From Malaya genurostris (lineage: Eukaryota; Arthropoda; Insecta; Diptera; Culicidae), in NCBI RefSeq assembly GCF_030247185.1, contig NC_080571.1, forward strand, positions 47,161,002 through 47,225,001: a stretch of DNA of 64,000 nucleotides. Direction: 5' to 3'. The translations under genes and the position numbers were made by a program. The number at the start of each line of letters is the position of its first letter. Within the stretch, counting starts at the first letter, position 1. A model generated the notes under the pieces. The model ran no database searches. It was not told the origin of the DNA and saw nothing but the letters and a program-made list of their open reading frames with translations. Below are positions 56,194-64,000 of the stretch, piece after piece.

Positions 56194-56201
56194 CTTTTAT
56201 A
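56194..56201 (-). promoter_or_regulatory. TATA box upstream of the 74-codon ORF
   Basis: Minus-strand ACTATAAAAGATTG, 47 bp before the ATG at 56147, a spacing typical of a short-leader insect gene. Confidence 0.35.
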
Positions 56202-56772
56202 GTCCTATTTCTATGGAAACACAACCAACAGAAAACAAACACACACCGCATCACAAGTGTATCCTCGCTATTCTGCATTGCCGCCAGCCGCTATTAGTGC
56301 TTAGCAAATCGTTAGTGCCTAGTGCCTACAAATCATGGAGGTATAGTTAATTCTGCGCTTATTAAAAAACGCTATTGAAGTTCTGGTGATTTCTATAGGT
56401 ACTTGTGCGCAACAAACTTTTTTTTCAGAAGTATGGTTTTTCTCCCAAAAAAAAAAAATATTTGTACGCTTTGGCAAGGCAGAGCATTTTGACTGATTAT
56501 TATAAGTGAATTAATTATTTATTGGGTAACAAAAAAATGCATTATATTCATGCCATTTGGTCAACTGTATTAACTTTGACATATGAAAAATTAACATTAT
56601 TAAAAAAAAATCTGTCTGTATACATTTTGACTTTTCAGCTCCAAATTGCATATGACGGGAAAAAGTATAAATTGTAATTGTTTGTCAATGTTTTAGAACC
56701 CAAAATTTCGATAGCGCGCACAATTTCAATAAGTACAATAATTAATTACTCCATAAATATTGAATAGCACAT
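56202..56772. other. intergenic
   Basis: AT-rich sequence with A/T homopolymers. Nothing was recognised. Confidence 0.4.
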
Positions 56773-57063
56773 GGATTACAGTCTACAGTCTACAGTCTAC
56801 AGTCTACAGTCTACAGTCTACAGTCTACAGTCTACAGTCTACAGTCTAAAGTCTACAGTCTACAGTCTACAGTCTACAGTCTACAGTCTACAGTCTACAG
56901 TCTACAGTCTACAGTCTACAGTCTATAGTCTATAGTTTACAGTCTACAATCAGGTTACAGGTTACAGTATACTGTCTACAATCAATAGTCAAAAATGCTC
57001 CATCTATAGTCTACAGTTCACAGCTCACATTATACAGTCTACAGTTTAAAGTTTACATTCTAC
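56773..57063 (+). repeat. (ACAGTCT)n heptanucleotide satellite
   Basis: A nearly perfect run of 7-bp ACAGTCT units (about 23 copies to 56935), then degenerate units with ACAGTTTAC, TACAATC and CAGTTCACAG to about 57063. A short echo (ACAGTCTACGGTCTACAGCC) recurs at 62377. Confidence 0.95.
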
Positions 57064-57329
57064 ACACTTAAATTTTTTTGCTGGATTCCGGCGAGAAAAT
57101 TATAGAGATTTGCACAGACAAGTGCTTGGTAATCGTCTCGACAAAATATACATACTGAATACTACCAAAAGTATTTATAATCCTGAATGTGGTAACTGAC
57201 AATTATTACAGATCTTGTCAGCAACAAGTTTGCTGTTACCTGTGCAAAAGCATTCTGGATTGAGCCATGATTTGCTAAATTATCAGTAATCGAGTGTAGG
57301 AAGTTTTGTTTTGTATCAACTAGTATAAC

Positions 57330-57965
57330 CTAAATTATTAAACAATTCTCGGATAGGTTAAGCCATCTCTGAGAAAACGGAGTGTGTTCCACTGTTTCAG
57401 GTACTTCCGGAATCAGAGTCCGGGAATTGGTTTAATCTAAGTCGGTTTATATTGTCATCAACTAACATGACCTACAAACTCTATTAGTTTTTTGGCGAAT
57501 TTAGAAGATTTGTTTACGAATTTTGCCTTCGTTCAGGTTTGAAGTTCTGGAATCGGAATCTGGATCCCATAATAGTTCAGAAGTTTTGTTTGAGATTGCA
57601 ATATCTTTAATTAGAAACTAAATTTATGAAAACCGGGTTAACCGTTTCCGAGATTTCTATATATTCGTTAATTTGATCACTATTTCCAGTTCTTTCGAAA
57701 CCAAAATCCACGGACCGGTATAGTAAAAATCGGTTCGATCTACGGTCAACTATCATAGCTTATAAATTAGACTAATTATGAGCCCAATTCAGTATTCTTT
57801 ATAACGTTTTCTGCATCGTCGGTCTTAACAAAGGATCAAAATGTTGAGCACCTATAAATCTGTAATCCAGGAACTGTAAGTCGGATTCGGATAAAATTAT
57901 GCGGATTTCTATGGCACCACCATTTTCCTTTTGAACTTAAGCTTGTGAAAATCAGTTCAGTCATC
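57330..57965. repeat. dispersed mosquito repeat, two or three half-units
   Basis: Recurrent blocks such as TACTTCCGGAATCAGAGTCC, GGAATTGGTTTAATC, CTGTAAGTCGGATTCGGATA and AAAATCAGTTCAGTCATCTC match 50.1-50.6 kb and 61.9-62.3 kb. There is no ORF. The origin is unknown to me. Confidence 0.55.
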
Positions 57966-57975
57966 TCTAAGAAAA

Positions 57976-59000
57976 GTGGTTGAGTTCAATTTTGCAGAAT
58001 GTGCTTATTGTTTTCTGTATTTCCGCACCCAGAATCTGGTAACCGGTACAGCCAAAGTGAATAACATGATTCATAAATTATATTCTATTAAGTTCAGGCA
58101 TATTGACCCTGAGAAAATAATTTACACGAACGATTCACGAATTGCAGAGGCCACTAGGCTAGGTATGTTTACCAGCAATGTTTCTGGCTCATTTAGGCTT
58201 CGAGAACCTGAATCTGTTTAAATAGCAGAGTTAGCAGCAGTTCATTATAACTTGAGTGTAATCGTCAATAGAAACTATTCGTTAAAACATGAATGAACCA
58301 TTTTCCTTGGGCAAAATAAGCCAGTGCCTGAACGACATATTGAATAATAATTATCAAATCAGCTCATTGCTACATTCCAGGCATTGAGAGAGTCTGGGTC
58401 CCGGCTTATTCCTTCATTCTAGGTATTGAGAGAGCCGATAATTTTGCCAAATGCGGTGCTTTCGAGGGTGAAATTCATGAGCGACCGATTGCTTTCAACG
58501 AATACTTTAGCGCATCTCACCAAACCACACTTGACAGTCGGCAAGCTTTTTAGGATGAGGATGATCTGGGTCGGTGGATGCTCTCAATTATTCCTAGAAT
58601 ATCGAGAAAGTCATGGTTCAGGGGGCTGGATGTGATCAGGGATTTCATTCATGTGATTTTCAGACTTATGTCCAATCAGTACTCGTTAGACGCACATCTA
58701 CTGCGTATCGGACTCTCCGAGACTAATTATTGTGCATACGGCTAAGGTTATCGCGATATTGATCATGTCGTTTGGACATACGTAGAGTATCGTGATGTCA
58801 GGTCTCAACTAATAAGTCCTTCGCGTACCCAAGGTAAGTATCCAATGTCTCAGTTCGTGACATTCTTGCTTGTTGTGACTTTTCGTACATGAAACCATAG
58901 AAAACAGATATACAGGCTCGTCTATGAACTGTGCGTGAAATTTGCTCATTCAGAGTGGCGAAAAATTGCAGATGTCATCGCGATCAACACTATTATGGAT
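57976..59000 (+). pseudogene. LOA/I-type non-LTR element, decayed RNase H and C-terminus
   Basis: An RNase H domain begins at IDPEKIIYTNDSRIAEATRL (D of the TDGS motif kept as TNDS), then FTSNVSGSFRLREPESV and, after a stop, IAELAAVHYNL. Further on, ADNFAKCGAFEGEIHERPI, then DVIRDFIHVIFRLMSNQYSL and HLLRIGLSETNYCAYG, plus DHVVW...YRDVRSQL give the Cys/His tail. There are several stops, and a duplicated IPGIER segment near 58380/58425. The order RNase H then zinc tail is that of LOA/I-group elements of mosquitoes. Confidence 0.72.
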
Positions 59001-59669
59001 GCCACATTCAGTTCACGCTAGCTGTTGGCTAAAATAACAAGTTTGTTTTGGTTTTATTTCGATTGAATTCCCGTGTGTTTTAGGCGACATGGTAATAAAG
59101 TTGTCTTATGGAAATCATGTGAGAAATTTCAAATTCAAATCGTTGGAATATTATTATAATAGGCAGGATAACTTTGTTATCGTTCCGGAACGTAGTGGAA
59201 CGTTTGGAAAGATTGAGGCGAATAACCAAGTCAAGTAGCAGTAGTGAGCTTCTTGTTTCCAACGTACAGCAAATTTAAAATTTACACAGGTTTTTGAATT
59301 TTTTTTCAAGTCTGTATATATGTAATCTGTGATGAAACTTCTTTATCATTTCATCAAGACAATTGGAGTTTTAGTTTATTTATTAACCCCATTCAATTTT
59401 ATGTTATCCCCCTTCTTCTTCCACGAGTACAACCGAGAATAAAATAATGTACTGTTATGAACAAATCTGAAATAATTTATGAGATAATAAACAGAATATA
59501 CAATAGTTTTCTTATCGTGTATAGAGGTTGATAATATACTAATAATATAATATACTTCCATGAGAAACTGATATACGATCTCTCAGAATTTTGTAATATG
59601 TTAAAGAATCGTTCTCCATCAAAAAATATTAGACCCGTATTTGTTTTATTTTTTCGTAAGGGTGACAAT
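59001..59669. other. AT-rich spacer
   Basis: Nothing was recognised. Short minus-strand ORFs are compositional. Confidence 0.4.
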
Positions 59670-60300
59670 TTCCATGTTATAGTGAATAAAAAATCGATTT
59701 TCTTCAAAAATCCATTTTTTAAAAGCATAACGTTTGAACCACTCGACTGATTCCGCTAATTTTTGCATATGGTGGTCAATAAATGTTTATTGTTTACGAA
59801 AAATATGCGAATATTGTAAAGTTGAAGTTTGTGTTTGAAAAAGTCAATTTTGTAACTTTTTAACGGTTTGTATGTCATATAATTTTTTTCTGAAAGCTAA
59901 AACAGTTTTACATAACATATCCAAAAATTAGCGATGAATTTTTCTTTTTGTTTTAGAGTTATTTTTTTTTTGGAAATTTCAAGTTTTCGTAGCTACGGAT
60001 TTTTTCGATTTTCTTTATAAAAGATCTTGTTGATAAATTTATAACTTTTGAACCACTCAACCGATCCCGCTAATTTGTGGATATTTTGTCGCGAAATGTC
60101 TGCAGTTTTTGGGAAAAATATGTGAATATTACAAAGTTAGACTTTTGTGTTTTAGAACGTCATTTGTATACCTTTTCAACGGTTTTCATGGTAGGTGGAT
60201 AAATGGGTACTATGTAATTTAATATTTTTCTTTGAAAGTTTAAACATTTTTACATAACATATCCAAAAATTAACAATGCGTTATTGTTTTTGAGTTGAAA
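59670..60300 (+). repeat. tandem duplication of a ~300-bp unit
   Basis: Two units share CTTTTGAACCACTC.ACCGAT, CCGCTAATTT, AAAAATATG.GAATATT, CTTTT.AACGGTTT and TTTTACATAACATATCCAAA. They start near 59700 and 60030. Confidence 0.75.
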
Positions 60301-60419
60301 TTTTATGAATTTTTCAAGTCTTCGTCGTTTGCGACCATGCTCCTCCATTTTTATGGTGATTACAATATGAACACATTCTAACCTCTTTTAAATTGTAAAA
60401 CAGGCTGAGCTGTGACTTT

Positions 60420-60640
60420 TATTTATGGTACTATTCAAAAAGGAAAGTTTACATCAACAAGCCTAGGACCTTGAACGATCTATGGGGCAAAATTCGCCGT
60501 AAAATTGCCGAAATTGATACCGATACATTGAAAAAAGTTACCGATAATTTCTGAAAAACGGCTCGAAAATTGCATTTCAAGTAATGGGCATCATTTGTCA
60601 TATATTGTTTTTAAAAAATAAACGGTTGCAAACCTTATTT
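60420..60640 (+). pseudogene. Tc1/mariner-type transposase C-terminus
   Basis: INKPRTLNDLWGKIRRKIAE followed by IDTDTLKKVTDNF, a stop, and a tail in style of the family (GHHLSYIVF). Only the last 60-70 residues remain, and the catalytic domain is missing. The two ~300-bp units upstream may be part of the same element. Confidence 0.5.
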
Positions 60641-61919
60641 CTTATACTTTTTATTGCTGGTTACTTTTCTCGAGAGAGAGTTGGCATCACTGGTAGTACG
60701 ATGCGGTGCCTAAGTGTTGCCTTAGAAAAAGTCTAATTACAATGTGTATCAAACAACTTACAGTGAAATGATTGATCGAAACCGTTATCTTGAGTGATAG
60801 TGCAGCTGTAACAAGTGTGTGTTGATAAGTGAAAAGTGTTATTATTGAACATTACTAATTCGAGAAAACAAAAATTATTTCAGCGACAGAAACTGTGAAT
60901 TTACCGCTCAAAGTTAAACGACGTTAAAGATGCAAATTTGCCGCCAAAAATTAAATGACATCAACCGATCGAAGCGCCATCGGCATATCATTGTCGTTGT
61001 TATCAGATTTAGATGGAATTTGTGAAAATTTACAAGTAAATCGTGTGATTCAAACTGAAAATCAGAAATTGGTCTGCAGCAAACCTATCCGCGAGTGTTT
61101 ATTTTCTTTTTTCAGTAGTGGTGTGTCATCTCGCGTTGTTTACAGCAATGCGAATAGGAAAAAGAGGGTACTGATGAGATCGTTCCATAGAGATATTTTT
61201 TCTTATTTACAATCTAGTTATATTTCTCCTTACTAAAAATCGGGCTAGACTAAACTCCGTCTATTATTCGGGGAACGCTTGATCTATTTTTCTACGGGTT
61301 AAAAGCTAAGTTCAAGATGCGCGCGTGAAGTTTGTGACCGTGCAGATATTTTCTGCGAGCCTGCTTGACAAGAACGGATGTAAATATAGTTTAGACTGCG
61401 AGGAGGATCCATTTGTTTTTTAAATTTATTTTTCTGGTTAGATAGTAGACACAAAGCACAAATTAATATAAAATGCTATAAAATTGTAACGTATTCTCGG
61501 TAGCCAGCTACCCAGAGCAATTAACACATGATAAAATTATAAGTAATATGTTGTCACATTATCTATCAAGATAAATCCTGATCATTTACTCGCCCCACTA
61601 ACATCACTCCTTTCTTGTGACATTTGTGGAGATGCAGAGAATTCCTCGGTCACCAGTGGCAACAATTGTTGAACTAACATTCCTTCTTTTCCCAGTCAGT
61701 CAGTTTAGGTTGCACGTTGAGCATGATCTACGACTCCCCAAGTATTATGCATTTGGTTCTCAATGTAATTTCAAGTGGTTTCTGGTCAATCACGAGAAAC
61801 TCACGGGCGGTCAACTAAGCTAAGCTTTTTATTGCTGGTCACTTTGTTCGACTAGCACTTCGGAATTTTCGTCAATTTACATAACAAATGTGTCAGGTTC
61901 TTTCGCACACCCCTGTACT
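60641..61919. other. unassigned region
   Basis: Holds an open frame at 60955-61236 (MTSTDRSAIG...) of unknown nature. It is preceded by a pair of ~35-bp similar segments (60895-60960). TTTTTATTGCTGGT.ACTTT occurs at both 60648 and 61828 and might be element ends. Nothing can be named. Confidence 0.35.
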
Positions 61920-62345
61920 ATAGGATCTTTGTTTTAAATCTATGTTTGGGGAAAACTGTTTAGCCGTCTCTAAAAAACAAAATGAGTTCCATTTAAGAAT
62001 TTTAGACTCACAATACCGATACCTCCGGGACCGCATACTGAGAACAGGTTTAACTAAATTGAGATTGTTTGGTAATCTACTAGCAAGATCAACAAATATT
62101 AAAAAAAATTAAACCAAATTTTAGGAAATTGCTGCTCTTCAAATGGTATGGTTTTGTAAAATTAAACATAAGATTGAAATTGTTACACTAATCAATCCGT
62201 AATTCTGAAATCGGATCAAGATTAAATTCAGAAACTTACTACGAAGCCTTAAGACCTTTCATTTGAATCTAAGTTTGTGGAAATCCGTTCAGCCATCTCC
62301 GAGAACGGTTAGAGCAAATATTTGCACATGTCACCCTGTAATTCC
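61920..62345. repeat. dispersed mosquito repeat fragment
   Basis: Same family as 57330-57965: CGATACCTCCGGGACCG, GAAATCGGATCAAGATTAAA, AAGACCTTTCATTTGAATCT, GTTCAGCCATCTCCGAGAAC. Confidence 0.55.
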
Positions 62346-64000
62346 GTGCTCGAGAATGTTATCGTTAAAGTGTGTACAGTCTACGGTCTACAGCCTACAA
62401 TCTTTCATACACTGTCCACATTGTTGTCGGTAGACTCACAAAATGTTCTGAAATAGCACTCCATAATAAAGTTAATAGTATTCAAACTTATGAGCTTAAT
62501 GGTGAGCTTTCGTTTCTGTAAAACAAATAGGATTCTAGAAAGTGTTATAACCTTTGAGATTATATTCTGATGCAGTGATTAGTTATTAGTTTGTGATTAG
62601 CTTATTAAACCAATTCGAATGTTTGAACGTATTTCAAATTAGTACTCTCATTTTGAATTGTTAATTATGCTATTTAGATATCTTAATCTTCGGATAAACT
62701 TTTTTGGGTATTTTCGTGTGCAATGGCTTCAATCTGACTCAACAATATTTTGAGTTTCACTCGTGTTATCATTACTGATGTTTTCCCGGGATTAAAGTTA
62801 ATTGCAACAGTTTGTCTAATAAGATTTGTTTTGATGTCTAACGTAAGCACATTCCCTGACGCCAAGTACTAATTTTCATCATTAAATTAAATAGTATACC
62901 ATAAATTAGCATCCTCCTTCTGGTGGCAGCCGTATGCCACATCTAGTAACAAGCTCCTACAGATTTCAACTAACTGTCGGATGACTCATTCCAGAAAATC
63001 TTCTTATTATGTGCTGAGATACTGATGCTGTCATACGGTTTATTTCGTCAAGCAGGACAGTAATACTCTTCGCCATAAGACATGCTTTATGAATGAACAC
63101 TACATCGAGACAGGAATGTTGTTTTCAGCCACATGAGACTAACCCCTATATCTACATATGTATGGACATGGTCTGACATTCAATTATCAAAAAAATTCCA
63201 ACAAAGCACTCAAGAATGAATGAGACATTGGTCAAATGGTGCCAATAAATTCAACCCGCCTGTCCGAAGTTTATCCCTCACTCTCACTCCACAACCATAA
63301 CGTGAGCGAAAATCATCGGGCACATGGCGAAAGGAAATCCCACTTTTGTTCCGGCATGTCCCTCCGAGCCAAGATTAAGTAACGACCATAAATCAACTCC
63401 CAACGCACTGTTCGACCAAGGTCCCGATGCGATCTAGGACTTCTTCTCCGATACAGCAAAAATGTTGCCGAATATAAAAAAAATGGGCGCTCCGTTCCGT
63501 AGCTCGTGGGAAAATCGCTGCTTTCGGTGGGGGCATTTAGTTCCCACGAAGAAATATTTACTGCGGGATTAGAATCGAACAACGGAACGTAACTCTACAT
63601 CCCCATCAAATAATCCAATGATTATCCATCTATGTTATATTATAACCAATCAGCACTGGCATCAACGTTAAATAGTGAGCGGATTCGTACTATTAATCAA
63701 TCCGAAATATGGGTCAAAACTAATGGGGGAGATTTTCACTTTGCGTGATTTTTCGATGACATAAATCCCAATCTATTGACATTCATGTCGTATCATTCTG
63801 TCAGAACGCAGCAAATCCCACTTCTGCATGCGACTTGAATTTCTCGTTTTTGGCAGTTCCTCCCTCGTCTCCTTTGCATTAATCATTCCAGGCTCAAAAG
63901 TTAGTCGGTCCTTCCTGGCGGGAAATTTAAATTAACGAAAAAGAACATCCCATTACAGATGATTGATGTGAGAAACGTAAACAAAATTAGATAGAACAAA
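62346..64000. other. intergenic to the window end
   Basis: No exon with recognisable protein, no repeat apart from the short ACAGTCT echo at 62377. It lies upstream of the GPCR (minus strand) and could hold its promoter or 5' exons, which cannot be seen from sequence alone. Confidence 0.4.

Noticed and set aside
56773..57063. ACAGTCT heptamer as telomeric repeat
   Set aside because: Not TTAGG-like, short, interstitial, and Diptera lack canonical telomerase repeats.
60955..61236. 93-codon ORF MTSTDRSAIG...
   Set aside because: It has an ATG and a plausible leader, but no family, no splice partners and repeat-like flanks; left unassigned.
63313..63582. 89-codon minus-strand ORF near the window end
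   Set aside because: No recognisable motif, domain or promoter; not defensible as a gene.

Overview
The window looks like nuclear DNA of a mosquito (Culicidae, probably culicine). It is AT-rich and gene-poor. Its genes have short (about 55-80 bp) introns next to kilobase-size ones. The transposons are of mosquito type: a DD37E (ITmD37E-like) element, irritans-type mariners, tRNA-derived SINEs related to Feilai, R1- and LOA-like non-LTR fragments, a Ty3/gypsy element and hAT MITEs. Species cannot be fixed from the sequence alone.

Four host genes can be modelled exon by exon with consistent splice phases. (1) Plus strand, 5482-9106: a laminin beta chain in nine exons whose signal-peptide exon splices straight into the LEb repeats. 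It therefore lacks the LN, LEa and LF domains, a 'headless' beta chain of about 1041 aa. (2) Minus strand, 24716-25682: a secreted antigen-5/CAP protein (259 aa), one intron of which appears to be GC-AG. (3) Minus strand, 32875-34044: eIF6 (243 aa, three exons). (4) Minus strand, 43362-55508: a class A neuropeptide GPCR of the SIFamide/NPFF-receptor type (442 aa, seven coding exons). Its 4.3 kb and 5.9 kb introns hold a 43-bp minisatellite (about 2.4 kb) and a hAT MITE. The four genes have no evident functional link.

Much of the rest is nested mobile DNA. At 1.8-4.3 kb a dead DD37E transposon is split by a 1.2-kb element (copy A). At 17.3-24.2 kb a Ty3/gypsy element with identical 131-bp LTRs is split in its RNase H region by a 2.2-kb relative (copy B). 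Both copies lie in the same orientation at the same CTTTTTCGA target. Copy B carries a TATA box, about ten ~120-bp tandem units and a perfect match to the histone mRNA 3' stem-loop consensus. At 11.5-12.9 kb three tandem units share sequence with copy A and keep a TATA box about 32 bp before an initiator-like site. At 39.7-42.7 kb a mariner relic is split by a 2.48-kb palindromic-ended element, itself split by another inverted-repeat element. At 36.6-39.3 kb an LTR pair with a target duplication encloses no polymerase.

The right end (56-64 kb) holds a short ORF with a mariner-derived tail behind a TATA box, a 7-bp satellite, a decayed LOA-like RNase H region, a 300-bp tandem duplication and a Tc1-like transposase tail. 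No CRISPR array, rRNA or true tRNA gene was seen. The most unusual items are the headless laminin, the copy A/B element family with its fixed target and histone-like 3' signal, and the GC-AG intron.
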